This document shows, in pieces, positions 1 through 12,357 of a DNA stretch of 64,000 nucleotides. Origin of the DNA: Loripinus fragilis. Lineage: Eukaryota; Mollusca; Bivalvia; Lucinida; Lucinidae. The notes beneath the pieces are model-generated. The model was not told the origin of the DNA. It worked only from the letters and a program-made list of their open reading frames with translations, and ran no database searches. Position 1 is the stretch's first letter; every line of letters starts with the position of its first letter. A program made the position numbers and the translations under genes. The stretch is taken from the NCBI GenBank assembly GCA_964019695.1, contig OZ026525.1, positions 83,896,279-83,960,278 of the forward strand, given 5' to 3'.

Positions 1-420
1 AGTTTGACTAAAAACTGAAACGTGGTTTTTTGCTTACCATTTAATTGCAAACATAAGGAGACTTTAGTGAAAACGATTCGATGTAATTTAACAAAAACAA
101 GTCGGATTTACGCTACTTTCACAGAATTATTATATAATTATACGGGGATACTTCCTTAAAACTTCAAGAAATTTCACCGATTTATCGAAGAATTATACGC
201 TCGTCTATATCACCGGTACATGTTCGAAGCATTAAGTTTGTTAGTATGATAAAGTGACCCTCATTCAAATGGCTTTAAATCGAAAAATATAATGTTTTTT
301 TAGGTCAGGTGCCAGTTTAAAGGTGACATAATAGTCCTTTATAGAAACGTATGCCATTTTGTCGCAGCAAATATGTGATGAATGTTATGACGCTACTTGC
401 ATTCATATTTGAGCAGCCCT
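1..420. other. AT-rich DNA, no feature recognised
   Basis: No frame of useful length, no hairpin and no repeat shared with the rest of the window was seen here. Confidence 0.5.
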
Positions 421-628
421 GGTATATATCAAAGAAAATACTTTTATCAAAATGGTTTAAAATTGCTAGTAGTATATCTCAAAGAAAATGCCTTTACCAA
501 AATGGTTAAAAAGTGACAATAGTATATCTCCAGGAAAATACTTTTACCAAAATTTGGTTAAAAAGTGCTAGTAGTATATCCCCAAGAAAATACTTTTATC
601 AAAAAGGTTAAAAAGTGCTAGTAGTATA
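421..628 (+). repeat. Tandem repeat, about 50-bp unit, four copies
   Basis: Four head-to-tail units begin near 421, 467, 517 and 568. Each reads as TAGTATATCTC, then AAGAAAATACTTTTA, then a CCAAAATGGTTAAAAAGTG block. The units differ by small substitutions and 1-2-bp indels, so the array is not newly made. A partial fifth start at 618 runs into unique sequence. Confidence 0.85.
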
Positions 629-639
629 CAGGGTGTTAC

Positions 640-3020
640 AAAAGGTATGAAACGTTTCTAAACTTGAATAAAAGTCCAACTTTTAAGTTTGGCATACCTA
701 AATGTGCTCAAATATAAAAGAATATATAAAAAATATTTTCAGGTATTGCTAGCATTATCTTCTGTTAACGTTGTGTTTCTGGTAACGTCAAAGATGGTGT
801 CGCCAAATAAGCCAAATTCAATTAATTTTCGTACTGAAATAGTCTTAAATGTGATATTCTAGACAAAATGCTTTACCTGTATGTGGAAATATTCAGTATT
901 TAAGGCAAAAAACAAAAAAATCGTGTCATGCAATCACATCGATTGGTTTTGTTTTATTACATGAACACTTAACTGTATATGGAAGTTCAAACTTAACACC
1001 AGGTAGCAGTGGCCTTTATAGAGAAAAGTGGGTGGGGTAACAACAAAGTGCACACCTATTGATATTTTCAATTCATTTAGTTAAAGCAACTATATAATCT
1101 AAATGAATTTGGTAATATGCAAGAACAGTCTCTTCTGTATTTTACTTGACATCAAAACTGCATTGCGTTGGTTACCATGGTAACAGACTGCATTTTGTAA
1201 AGCTAAAATGTCTTTTAAATGCTCATTATGAACAAGGTGGTTATATAATTTGAGTCTTGATTATAAAAATTGAGGAACACCTAGGAAGACAAAAGCTATG
1301 ACAAATAAGCGTAGACATGATATACATTTACAAGAGCAAGCAGCAAGAAATGAATATCAATATAATGCTGCAACCAGAACCAATAAACTTTTATTGTTGT
1401 AGTTATTTTCCCGATCAATACAATTGAACATAACATAGATTTTTTTAAATTAGTTGAAAATTTACACAGAGATCAGTGGCAGCTCGGTTGCCACCAAAGT
1501 TGGTACAAAAAATACTTTGTTTTACAATTGGTTAATGTTGCTTGCTGGGCCATTGTAGCTGTAACAGTTAGTGGCATAAAAACATTACTTGTATTATGTG
1601 CAAACCTGTTCAACTTTTTTGTGTGCCCACAACGTGTCTGTTTCTGAAGCTTAATTAATTAGACACTGCTCAATTTTAATTCGTCTTCACCAACAACCTA
1701 TAAATGTCATTATTTAGTACATCGCAATTAAACGTTTAATGAAAACGCGAGTCCTTAAATGAACCGCATCGGACAAAAATAACTCTCTAAGCATCAGTCT
1801 GGTGGCAAACTCACACATACGACACAGCAACTGTAGCTTTAAGATTTTTCTTACTGAATCTGTGACTGTTCTGCCTGATATTGACAGACAAATAATGCTC
1901 AGATCAGCCAGCGCGAACCGCGCAGGCTGATCTGAGAATTTTTGTCCGAAGTGTTAGACGATGCGGTTTTTAAATGTAAACTTGTGTCTAACGTTGTTTA
2001 ATATGTGTTTTTGCCAGAGGATAGACAAAAAATCAGTGATAGCCTAACATACTTCTTAATTTATTTGACTTTTGTAACAAGTTAGCCGATAAGTCTGTCG
2101 CCATTTTTAATGGATGATACCTCAGATTTTTTCGACATATATGAGTGTCACTGTTTATTTTTTATACAGCAAGTTGAACAAGTACAAAAGTTACGGTTTT
2201 GATAAAAACTGTATGTTGCATCAACTGCAACGAATATAGGCTCTGTTGTGGTTGCTTTATTCTACCTCTTTTTTGCGTGTGCGTCATTGTTTTGCATTTC
2301 TTTTTGGCGGTAGAGAGCTGGCTATACGGTTTACTCCTAGTTGGATCGCTTTAGCATGTTATCTAGGCATTAAAATGAAAATGTCGAAACATTTCAGACT
2401 AGTATCTAGTCAAGATCGTGTGTAAACCCTCATATCTCTTCCGCTTGGTGTGGTCGGATTTGTTCGTCGTATTCGACCTAATACGAAGAATAAATATATT
2501 TTTTCTTCATAGATCAACTGGATTCTAAAGACACCGTGTGCTTAGAAAATCGTGTGCGTTTATTATAACAAGATCTGTATTTCTCAACTACTGTTCCCGA
2601 CATACAGCGCTATAGGTCAAAATGACTACAATAAGACTCATTTTTATTTTCGTCGTCGGTTTCTCATGTTTGAGATATTAAGCTATTCGAGAAATGGCCG
2701 CCATTTTAGGCCTGCTCGATTTACCACTGGTATGGTTACCAGTCATACTATACAAGACAAATTATTCACCCAATACCTAGCAGCTTTGACGTCATCGGAG
2801 TCTATTGGGTGCCATGAACTACGCCGCTGGGGACTATTTTGATTTTGGAACCTCTAAATAAAACAAGTTTTTCATGTCCAATTACATCCAACTGCTAGTA
2901 TCAGCCGATCAAACACGATTTGAACAAGATTCCTGGAATGAATGCCAAGAACTGATAACCTGTCACAAGAAAATCCTCCTAACTTTACCGCCGGTGGCCT
3001 AAACCATCAACTCTGCATGT
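640..3020. other. Intergenic DNA with one small hairpin
   Basis: No coding region was recognised. A hairpin at about 1895-1945 pairs CTCAGATCAGCC with GGCTGATCTGAG and matches the core of the hairpin repeats at 3029 and 25348. The 96-residue open frame near 2552-2842 resembles no protein and is treated as chance. Confidence 0.5.
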
Positions 3021-3028
3021 TTATAATT

Positions 3029-3125
3029 AAGCCGCGACATGAGATTTCCAACAATGTTGTATGTGCGACCAGCAAAGCCTCAGATCAGCCTGCGCATACG
3101 CGCGGTCTGATCAGAGCCTTTGTAA
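3029..3125 (+). repeat. Hairpin-type dispersed repeat, one arm plus core
   Basis: The segment starts GCCGCGACATGAGATTTCC, continues through a TGTGCGACCAGCAAAG block and ends in the hairpin CAGATCAGCCTGCGC / GCGCGGTCTGATC. The left arm and core match the fuller copy at 25348-25587. The right arm is lost, so this is a truncated, non-coding inverted-repeat element. Confidence 0.75.
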
Positions 3126-3644
3126 GTCGCTTGAATATTATATGAATGTTAAGCTACTGACGGAACAGCATTTGGAGTTTCTAATTTTAAAAGAAAGCTG
3201 CACAGGCTCGTTTGAGTCTACACTTGTCAAAATGCCACATTGTTAGAAATCACATGTAACGGCTCATATTGACTTGGAACGAGACTATTGTGTATGGCTT
3301 ATTTATACGTTACTCACTGTAAGGTTTGGAAGATGGTGTTCTTAGAATCTTTCTTGAGTGTGAGATGGACAAAGACAATCCCGAGGGTCGCTGTTTGCCT
3401 TTACGAGGCTTTTAATAGTATTTTTCCATAGCAAATAAGATCATTATTTAAGGGAAAATCCGCTATTTTAGCTCTGTAAAATATTTTCATGTCCAACTCA
3501 ACTTGGCATAAACTTATCCTGTTACTAAATTCATAAATGTTAAGATACCAACTAAATTGTGGCTTTTTTACATTTATTACCAGGTTAAATGCAGCTTTGA
3601 GAGTTTATAAACAAAATACTCTTTATTTTTCAGCCTTTAGGTTT

Positions 3645-3712
3645 TTTATGAGCTTGAACAATTGCATGCTCAGTTGAGTTGAGCATGAACAAAGCTTCAT
3701 AACTTTTGTGCC
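3645..3712. repeat. Short palindromic dispersed repeat, copy 1 of 3
   Basis: The core CATGCTCAGTTGAG / TTGAGCATG is near-palindromic and is followed by AACAAAGCTTC. Related cores lie at about 6105-6160 and 25665-25725. It is non-coding and its family is not recognised. Confidence 0.6.
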
Positions 3713-4297
3713 TGACTACGACTTTGCAAAACACTAATACAATTGAATTTCATAAATCTAGATAGACAACATTTTGGAGCGAAAAAGGGTGAATATTTTC
3801 TTAGCGATCAGTTTTCACACATGTTTTGGATACTAAAAGAACCGTCTCGTTGGGAAGAATCTTTTGTGTACCCACAACATATGTTCTGCTTGAGAAATAT
3901 TTTTTTAATTGGGCACTCTTACATCATTACGCACAAGTTCAGATAAACAAACAAACAAACAAAAAATCGGCGTAAAATTGCAGTGAGTGTAACAGTAACA
4001 CGTATTTAAGAGCCTGAATTTGGCATTATCAAAAGTTTTGGACTCAAAGACATATCGGCCAGTCAAAGATATATTGGTGTACTTATAGATCATGCTCACA
4101 TTTCTAATGGGGCTTCATTTTCAGGGTTTGCCGTACACGTTCTTCTCAAAAACTTGGTGTACGTGGACAGTAAAAGTTCTTGTTGCATTCCGCATACGTA
4201 TCCTCAAGGTCGCCAGATATTTTAGTGACGAAAAGTACCGGAATCTGGTTCAAAAACATGTGTTGCACACAGTACTGCTATCTTGTCAAAACATCAG

Positions 4298-5934
4298 CCT
4301 GGGCCCGGAATTACAAAGCCTCCTTGTTCTTAGCATGGTATTTGATCTCAGTAACCGATTTACAAACCCTATCATGTTTGGTATCATTTTAAAGAGATAT
4401 CTTTCCTCTATGTTATGGCACATTTCATAAGGATATTATAATGCAGACACGAACAATATTATTGTGAATACATGTACTGTTTGTATACTAGAAAACGCAA
4501 AAATTCAGAGGAAAATATAACATTTTACCTTTTGAAAAGTGTGCAGAACAATAACAATAGTTCATGTAATTAGATATTTTTGCACAATTTGGTAGGCCAC
4601 AATATGGTACAGTTATTATACAATTGATGACCGAGTTGGGTGTTTCTAATAACTAAATACCGGAACAGCAATGCCAAAACCTTTTAGAAAGCAAAGCAAT
4701 GCGCTAATTTTTTTCGACTAAAAATTGCATGTCACAATGCACATATTTTGAGAATATATAACCGACAGTAGTTGAAAAATGCTTTGCGGTGGTATTTTTG
4801 TTTCTAATTACTAAATACCGGAACAGCAATACCAAAAACCGTTTAGAAAGCAAAGCAATGCGCTATTTTTTTCGACTAAAAATTGCATGTCACAATGCAC
4901 ATACTTTGAATATATATAACCGACAGTAGTTTAAAAATGCTTTGCGTTGGTATTTTTGTCAAGCATACTTTTTCACTTTGTATTAAAATCAACAATAACT
5001 TTGTAATCCAGAACAAAGGGGAAAATAACTCTTATAATATTCATATGGGTAAGAATAGGTTTAGCTATGAGTTGAATTTATGGTTCATTTCAATTGAAAA
5101 TGGTGCTAAACAAAAAAGGAAAAATACCTTGCGATTGAAATCAATCAATATTGTGATGGCTAACGCTATGAGAAGTTCTTATGTCATCGACAAAATATGA
5201 GGTGGTTAAATTACCCCTCCCACTTCTTGAAAAGTAGGGGTAGTGTTATTAGGAATAATTTTCTTGAATACAGAACTAAACAAGCCACATTTTTTGCGCG
5301 ACGAAATGATTTTTATGCATTGTTTGCTACAAATAAGGCAAATCCTATACTCTGTATGCATGTTTCATGCACCTGTAGTGACAAAATTTATAGTAAAAGT
5401 ATAAAGAAAAAAGTCCCTTTTTGAAAGTTTACCATTTCTCTATTAGTCAACATTTTACGAATGTAAAGGTGTAAGTCGCGCAAACAGTGATCGCATAATA
5501 TATTTTAATAGAAATTAAGTTGGCACCAAATCGTTAATTTGTCAAACCATGATCGTAAATAAGGTCCCCAATTTTTCTTCATTTTTTTTACAAATATTTT
5601 GCTTAAAATTTCAGCCTGTGTATAAACCCAACTCATTTTGAGCATGTGCTGCACGTGCGAGCCGAGTCTTTTTTCGACAAAAATTAAACCATCAAGTAGC
5701 CGTTGAACTCTAGTTTCCAAAAAATGTCTTATTTGATAGCATTTTATCAACGCATTGTGGAGATATGATGCCATGCTAAGAACTTTCAAAATGCCCCTCG
5801 TATCATTGAGATCTACAGAAAAAATGAAACTATTTTGATTTTAATGCGTTTGAAACGTTATTGTTCGCATTCTGAAAAATCAATACTTAACTTAAGCATT
5901 CCTTAACAGGAGGCATTGTCATTCCAAGTCCTGG
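4298..5934. mobile_element. Candidate 1.6-kb inverted-repeat element
   Basis: The left end (4298-4328) reads CCTGGGCCCGGAATTACA then AAGCCTCCT. The right end (5904-5934) is its imperfect inverse, with AGGAGGCATTGTCATTCC. About three quarters of the terminal positions pair. The same termini bound the compact element at 22775-23023, which supports this pairing. The interior carries a 160-bp tandem duplication and no transposase that I can recognise. The two ends could instead belong to separate truncated copies. Confidence 0.45.
4640..4959 (+). repeat. 160-bp tandem duplication, two copies
   Basis: Units at about 4640-4800 and 4801-4959 share ACTAAATACCGGAACAGCAA, a TTAGAAAGCAAAGCAATGCG block, AAAATTGCATGTCACAATGC and ACCGACAGTAGTT in order, at roughly 90 percent identity. 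The duplication sits inside the 4298-5934 candidate element. Confidence 0.85.
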
Positions 5935-6104
5935 CCACGAGTTTATGCCGAAACTCTTTACTGAGCATGTCATTCCGGCTGCTCTTTAAAATGTAAATGC
6001 TGGACAATATATATAGATATTTCTAGTTTTGAAACCCTCAAATGCTATCTTTATCCTACTTATGAATGTAAAAAAAAATCACAAATTTTCGGCATTGTAA
6101 CAAT

Positions 6105-6162
6105 TTTATGAGCATGATAAATTTTATGCTAAGTTGAGTTTAGCATGAACAAAGTTCTGTGT
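6105..6162. repeat. Short palindromic dispersed repeat, copy 2 of 3
   Basis: ATGAGCATGATAAATTTTATG followed by the AGTTGAGTTTAGCATGAAC core. It matches the copies near 3645 and 25665. Confidence 0.55.
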
Positions 6163-6589
6163 TATCGAGATCGAGTTCACACAGCATTGCTAGCCTGCTA
6201 TCCATCTCAAAACATCGTCCTATTTTCCAAATGCGAAGGAATACACCTGCGTTACAAGCAGGATATTAAGCCATAAAGTTTCTTTAGACTATGAACAACC
6301 CAACGGTCAATAATTGAGGCAATACATGACAAAAATCGAGCCAAAAATAATAAAATGTGTTGAAGAGGTGAAAGAATGCACATTAACTTCAAATGTCAGA
6401 GCTTACACAGATGGTTTTATGCTGAAATAAAAAGGCGCCACAATCAGATCTGGCGAAGACGTGCATAGGACAATAAGTTCGCCGTGGCCAAGTACTGAAT
6501 ATGTCCAGAGAAATAATGGATCAGGCTCCAAAGACGGACTTGTTTAGTGTGTTAGGTCGCTAATATGCGTTAGTGGTTGTTGGTTTTGT

Positions 6590-6648
6590 GAGCCTGTACA
6601 GGCGATAATTCACGAGTTTAAGCTCGTGGATTATTGCCTGTGCAGACA
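6590..6648. repeat. Hairpin with 24-nt arms
   Basis: The arm CCTGTACAGGCGATAATTC continues to ACGAG, then a short TTTAAG loop, then the near-perfect inverse ending in GCCTGTGCAG. It stands alone in this window, so its family is unknown. A non-autonomous element core is more likely than a functional RNA. Confidence 0.6.
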
Positions 6649-6867
6649 GACACACCATACAATAACTTTCTTATAGCACCAGCATGCATTTATACGTTAT
6701 GCATTGAGCACTACAAGAGATTTAATTAGAACATTGGCATGCTAATAAAAGGTGCATTAAAGCATGATAAAGTCATATGATCACATATACTTCCTGAATT
6801 CTCATTAAAACTTTGTTATGCTTATATGCACATCTCGTGACGGGGACCTTGAGCCCATTAGAATAAA

Positions 6868-7085
6868 TGGAATATGATTAGGAAATGTCACATAATCAGG
6901 TCAACTTAAGGCACCACGAGGTTGAGACTTCAGCCAACAGACAATCAAACAACTAAAACACAACATGTAGATCAATATGTCCTCGCCTCTTCAGTGAGAT
7001 GTTTGTCAAACCAGAAAAGACACAAAATTGTTACAAAACCAGGATCACCCATGAATAATGGGTGCAGCAACAAACAAATAACAAA
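6868..7085 (-). mobile_element. Old Penelope-like 3' fragment
   Basis: Diverged copy of the Penelope-family 3' untranslated region. The landmarks in order are ATTAGGAAATGTCACA, GGCACCACGAGG, TCCTCGCCTCTTCAGTGAGA, AAAGACACAAAATTGTTAC and GGTGCAGCAACAAACAA. They follow the order of the better-kept copy at 60311-60958. It is much more decayed than the other copies and is probably the oldest. Confidence 0.5.
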
Positions 7086-7580
7086 CACCAAATAATGGTT
7101 GAGCAAGCAACAAAAAGGATCCATTTTTCGCTCGAGGATGCGATAGAAAAGTACGACACTCGGGAACAACATTTGTCATCGACCGCAGATCGGTAATCCT
7201 TGGGACGAATTTATCCTCACTGCCATGATAGCCGCATCTTATACTATTCGCCAAAGAAAGCTTGCTTCCATGGATATTGCAATATGGGACCAAGATTCAC
7301 TTTGGTCTGACAGTCTTATATTCCAGACAAATTTTCAGGATGGGGTAAAGCTACAAATTCCAAAAAATGGTCTCCACATCTAGGTTTTGTATGACAACCG
7401 CAATGCAATCAAATTTTTGGATAATCTGAGAAAATTTGAATGCAAAAAAAACAAAACAAAAGAGAATGAAAGGTCCACATTTTGCAGCAAAAAGAAACGC
7501 GACAATCCTCCAAAAGTAAGTGTGCACAGATTTGAAAGGTAATAAGGCCATTATAAGGGAGGTCAGCTTAAGTATTAAGA

Positions 7581-7828
7581 TTAACCCTTATATTCGAAAA
7601 ACCCCTAAACGAGTACTTTTGCAAACAGTGAAGACCCAGATGAAATGCAGCACAATGCTGCATTTCATCAGGGTCTACACTGTCTATAAAGGAAAAAAGA
7701 TCTTCAGACAAAAGAATGCGATATTTTTTGAAAATTTTAACCTGACACCCCCAGATATGTGCAACGGACTTTCCCAAGTTTATTGTATCAAACCAGAAAG
7801 AAGAATCCATTTGTATACAAAGGGTTAA
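7581..7828 (+). mobile_element. TTAA-bounded hairpin element, copy 1
   Basis: A 248-bp element runs from TTAACCCTT to AAGGGTTAA. Inside is the hairpin GATGAAATGCAGCACAATG / CTGCATTTCATC, flanked by GCAAACAGTGAAGACCC and GGGTCTACACTGT. A TTAA target plus CCC/GGG ends is the piggyBac pattern. There is no transposase, so it would be non-autonomous. Open frames on both strands are by-products of the hairpin. Confidence 0.75.
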
Positions 7829-7892
7829 GCGTGGTCGGTTACATGGCCTCTAGAAAGACATACAATCCAACATAAGATGTAGTGCCAATAAA

Positions 7893-9655
7893 TGAGGCCC
7901 CAAGGGGGTCTGTGCTCCCTTGCTCCCTAAAAATAATACACCGTCCCCCCAAATCCCTGAAAAATTTCAACATCCTCAGCTCCCTGAAAGTATTTTGCCT
8001 TTGATCCCTAAATCCCTGAAATAATTAAGCTTCTCCCAAAATACCCCAAAATTATAAGTCAATTCTCCCTAAAATGTATTTTTCTTTCCGTAGGATTAAA
8101 TTCACATGAAGCTATACATGCGCGCATGCATGACTTAATGTTCACTTAATGTTCACTTAATAATTTGCGTTATACATGTAAAGACGGCTTAGCAATGGAA
8201 TACATGGCATATAATAGTTTAAATGAAATACAAAATATGAGGCCATCCATAAAATGCTGTTGCAGTGCCTGGTAGAGTAGGTATGGAGGAATGATCTCTA
8301 GATTTGATTTTTTTAAATTAGGGACAACCATTTTCTTCTGGTGTGTGTGTGTGGGGGGGGGGGGGGGTGCTGCTTTGTCAAACAGCTTAAACCAGATCTT
8401 TTTCTAGACAAAGTGAAAGCATTTATTTTTGTAACCATGAAAAGTCTTTTTACAATTGCTTTCAGGCCCTTTACGCACGTTGAACTTCTGATCAGCAATT
8501 CTCAAAGTTTTAATACAACTCAGCTAATTAACTAAAAAGAGAATACTATATCAAGCGCAAAGACAGCCCTGTAACGATGTTGATTTACACTTTTGTTAGG
8601 GTGGATCCCCAGAAAAAAAAATGATAAAAATGGTTTGGTATGGTGTATTCTGAGCAGTATGTTATTATCAAACTAAAAATCAACAAATTTTAGGATAATA
8701 AATAAAAAAAAGGATTCGCCGTAAGGTGTTTTTTTATACTTCTTTCCTTTTAATTTGATAATATGGAAGGTCCTAAAAACTGTTTTGACTCTATCCAGGG
8801 ACAGAGGGTGTGTAAAAAGGCAGAATATTTGCTTGCATGGTGTTCTATGCTTCATTCTTGTAAATTTGATATGCAACACGTCTACTTTCAGAAAAGGAAG
8901 AAAAATAACTTTCGACCCCACCAAGGGGTCAAGGGTAAGAGTAAGGGCAAAATATTTACTAGCATTTTATATTGTATGCTCATTCCCTTTCATTTAATGT
9001 GCAACATAGCCATATTCTGAAAAAGTTGGATTTTATATAAGCCTAAGGGCATTATTTGTAAAAAACTTGGTAGAGGTCCACTAGGTGATCCTACATACCG
9101 AATATCATGGCTCTAGGCCTTTGGGTTTCAGACAAGAAGACTTTTTCATGTTATCTCTATATAAGCCTATGTAAAATATGTTACGTCAGGGACGGGCCCC
9201 ATGGGCAGAATTTGAACAAACTTGGTAGAGGTCCATTAGGCGATGCTGCATACCAAAGCTCAATGCTCTATGCTCTAGGCCTTGTGGTTTCAGACAAAAA
9301 GATTTTTAAAGTTTTCATCTTGTAAATCTATTTTAGCATTTGTGACCTAGATATGCAACGGTCCGTCCGAAACCATTGCACAATTAATAAAGAGTGTCAC
9401 ATCAGGATCATTCCTTCTAAGTTTAGGCAAAATCCAGTCAATAGTTTAGGTTATGTGGGGTATGACCAAAATAGTTAAAAGAAATCAAACAAAATGGAGA
9501 ATTCTTAAATTTATCATTTAATTTTTGGCAGGGCTCCCTAAATCCCCTAAATATGAGCTTGCTCCCCAGCTCCCCTAAAAAATACCAGTGCTTCCCAGCT
9601 CATTGAAAATAAAAAAAAGCCATTCTCCCCAAATCCCCAAAATTCCTCGGGGGCC
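7893..9655. repeat. C-rich CCCTAAATCCC segments around a 1.5-kb spacer
   Basis: Two stretches, about 7893-8080 and 9535-9655, are rich in CTCCCTAAA and TCCCTAAATCCC-type words, with GGCCCC-like borders on both sides. They bracket AT-rich DNA holding poly-G (near 8354) and a duplicated block (9065-9307). This may be one degraded element, but no transposase or reverse transcriptase was recognised. Confidence 0.4.
9065..9307 (+). repeat. Two-copy imperfect direct repeat, about 155-bp period
   Basis: CTTGGTAGAGGTCCA and a CTAGGCCTTTGGGTTTCAGA-type block occur at 9065-9148 and again at 9220-9307. The 72-residue frame across the second unit repeats its own words and matches no known protein. Confidence 0.65.
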
Positions 9656-9659
9656 CTAT

Positions 9660-10400
9660 AGATTGCAACGAAAGTGTTGCTCAGCGAAATAAGACCAAGT
9701 CTGGAAAAAAATTCTTTTTATATATTTATATCTATGGCTACTTCTAAATTCAGTTACAAAACGTTGATGACAAGAATCACACGTTGGGCTGTGAGTAAAA
9801 CACCGTTTAATTTGGTAGGAAAAAATAAAACTTAACGATTTCATCCATCAAAAGTTAGAAATACATTGAATACGTCGTAAGAATATTTTTGACACACGTC
9901 AAGTGTCACCCTCCATGCTTTAGGCTCATATCTCTCCACATCTAACTGTCGCCAATATGTCCGCTAGGTGTCGCTCTGGCTATATATGCTACCACAACTG
10001 GACCACAAAATCTTGATGAGGTAAACTAGAGCGTCTTGACGCCTGTTTTACTCAACCAGAGGCCAAATGATTTGGACCATTAATACTGGTTTATAGGGGG
10101 CACAACCCACATTATAGTATTTATAGTACACAAAAGTATATAGTGTATACTACGAAATATGCATAGTAACTCACTATTTTGTTTTAAGTATGTATTAAGC
10201 AAAGTGAACACTATAAAGTGTTCTTTTGCCCCCCCCCCCCCCCAATAATTTCTCAATAGACATTGCCCATCTTCGGTACCTAGAGAAAGTGAACAAATAA
10301 ACAAAGTTCAATTAACATATTACATTGACATGTAAAACATACTTAAAGACACATAATCCTGCTATATGAAAATGCTTCTCTTAGATTTTGACCTTAGGCA
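9660..10400. other. Intergenic DNA with a C-tract
   Basis: No gene recognised. A run of about 16 C bases lies near 10230. Confidence 0.5.
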
Positions 10401-10407
10401 ATTCCAG

Positions 10408-10576
10408 TTTAGCAATCATCTTGCTGAGAGAGAGAGAGAGAGAGGGGGGGGGTGGGAGAAAGTTGTTTAACTTTAAGTGTGTTGTTTTCTGTATTCTGTG
10501 TCCCTTTCTCACGGTGCCGTTGGATGGTCAGAAATCTGTGAGTGTGGCATTTCCTAGGCATACTCAATTACTTTAA
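10408..10576 (+). mobile_element. Penelope-like 3' fragment with a GA-repeat inside
   Basis: The landmarks GCAATCATCTTGCTGAG, CTCACGGTGCCGTTGG, GTGTGGCATTTCCTAG and CATACTCAATTAC are the last part of the family 3' region. A (GA)n run followed by G bases at about 10423-10450 grew from the GAGAGAG of the consensus. It is 5'-truncated, as are most other copies. Confidence 0.65.
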
Positions 10577-10706
10577 TAGTAAACAATCCCCAGGGCAATA
10601 GCTCACATCAAAGGTCATACTTATATGTAATTGCCAACCATTACTAACTAATTTCAGTATAGAAGCAAACAGAGAACCAAATACCAAAGTAAGTTTCGTA
10701 TCACTA

Positions 10707-11222
10707 AAGAGTTAGTATGATCAGGAAATACCACAATTACATACTGCAGAACCCACGACACCAAAAGGCAGTGCCCTCGAACACAAACAGTCACAAGACA
10801 TCAGGAAGACAATTTAAGTAAAACAATCAGCTCTCTCTTCCCCAACAAGATGATTGCAAAACTAGAAAGGACACTAAGTACTGCATAACAAAAAGGACAA
10901 AACACACAACCCTCACAAACAATAGGGGCTACAATAAACAATGAATCAACAACAATAGAACAATCACCTTAGACGGAGAGGCAGCCTAAGCCACTTGGGT
11001 GCTTAAATGCATTTTACTGGCACCAAATCTTTGTCCTTGATTCTGTTGTTAAAACACAAATATTAATCAGCTCGCATGGAGGCTTCCTAACTTATGCAAT
11101 GTACCATCATAGGTAAAGAATCTAATCAAAACACATTACGATGAAACCAAGAAAATGGCTTACGGCTCAGAGATATTCAGAGCTAAAGAAAAACCTCAAG
11201 TTGAGCCACGGTGGGCCCAGCC
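10707..11222 (-). mobile_element. Penelope-like 3' fragment, about 515 bp
   Basis: Read on the minus strand this is the element's 3' end. The plus strand shows ATGATCAGGAAATACCACAA, CTCTCTTCCCCAACAAGATG, CTAAGCCACTTGGGTGCTTA, AGCTCGCATGGAGGC and TTGAGCCACGGTGGGCC. The order and spacing match 60311-60958 and the 3' region at 40013-40925. No protein is encoded here. Confidence 0.8.
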
Positions 11223-11458
11223 AAAGACCAACCAACGTCTGCATATGCATGACGTCTTGGGTAAGGAGAGTTCCCTAAATGTTGTGTTCCACAACTTCTT
11301 TAATTAATGGAGGCCATGTGTTTCACAGCTTTCCAAAAATGGCGCAATTGCACCTTATGCCTCACATTGCACAACTTGCAAATGCATGCTGGAATTCGAT
11401 AATTAGTTTATGGTGTGTGCGTCGGTGTAGGAAGAAGATCCATTAGTTACAATTACAT

Positions 11459-11676
11459 ACTGTAAATTCGGAAATTTTCGAGAGGGTTTATATTCGCGAA
11501 ACTTCACATATGCGTTTTATTCGTAAAAATAAAATCCTCGCGAAATGGCGAAATCACTCTGTCGTTTACTGATATAGGTAAAAAATGCCATAGTCGCGGA
11601 TTTTAAACGTCGCCAAAATGTCTTTTAAAGCTATTCGCGAAAATAAAATACTCGCGAAAATTTCCGGATTTACATG
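11459..11676. mobile_element. Inverted-repeat element with TTCGCGAA-rich arms, copy 1
   Basis: The left end is CTGTAAATTCGGAAATTTTC and the right end is the inverse, AAAATTTCCGGATTTACA. Several TTCGCGAA-type words lie just inside both ends. It is about 218 bp long with no coding capacity. A second copy in opposite orientation is at 33649-33865. Confidence 0.85.
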
Positions 11677-11757
11677 TGTCACATTTAAAGTAGAGTGGAA
11701 GGCAAAGATCAGGACCACATCTTACCCACAGCAACATATTGGAAAGTGACTTAACAC

Positions 11758-11966
11758 TAAAGTAAAACCTGTGTAAAACGGCCACTCTCAAAAAGAGCGA
11801 AACTTGGTTTTTAAGATCAATTATCGCTCAATGAAGGTCAAAAGTATTGCCGAATGCTTCAAGCGGAGCATTCTGGAATATTTTTGACCCTCATTAAGCT
11901 ACCATTTGTCAATAAGATCTTTATTTTGTCTAATTTGAGTGGCCGTTTTACACAGGTTTTACTGTA
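11758..11966. mobile_element. Mariner-like non-autonomous element, perfect 27-bp inverted ends
   Basis: The left end AGTAAAACCTGTGTAAAACG plus GCCACTC (11761-11787) pairs perfectly with 11937-11963. A TA flanks each end, the target choice of Tc1/mariner transposases. The roughly 200-bp length and absence of any frame make it a MITE. Perfect ends suggest it is younger than most neighbours. Confidence 0.85.
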
Positions 11967-12357
11967 CACACTAGTGAGCCAAGAGGTCAATCATTAAGGG
12001 CAATTGCGGGTAATACTTCCCACATTAAAATATTTTTAATACTTTGTATACAGTTTGTTTTATCTATGAACTGTTAATCTATGAAATAAAAAGGATATGT
12101 TACCGTGCTCAAGTTTTCATAATCTCATGTGGAAGTTTTCAATATTTTACTAATTTTCTGAAAAAAAATCCAAGTTCTTAATATTAAGCTAAAATATTTT
12201 AAATCGCCATCCAGCTTCTTTATTTTAATTTTAATCATTACTCACGACATCAAGCTTTTTTAGAAAATGTGAACATTTGTTTGTTTTCCAAAGCCGTGAC
12301 AAGATACTGAATGATATATTTTGGTAATTCCCCAAAAATAGGAATACTGCACATTGA

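Noticed and set aside
640..665. CAGGGTGTTACAAAAGGTATG, similar to a mariner end
   Set aside because: No inverted partner was found within several kilobases, so a transposon cannot be supported.
2552..2842. 96-codon frame as a host gene
   Set aside because: No similarity to a known family, no splice or promoter context, and irregular composition.
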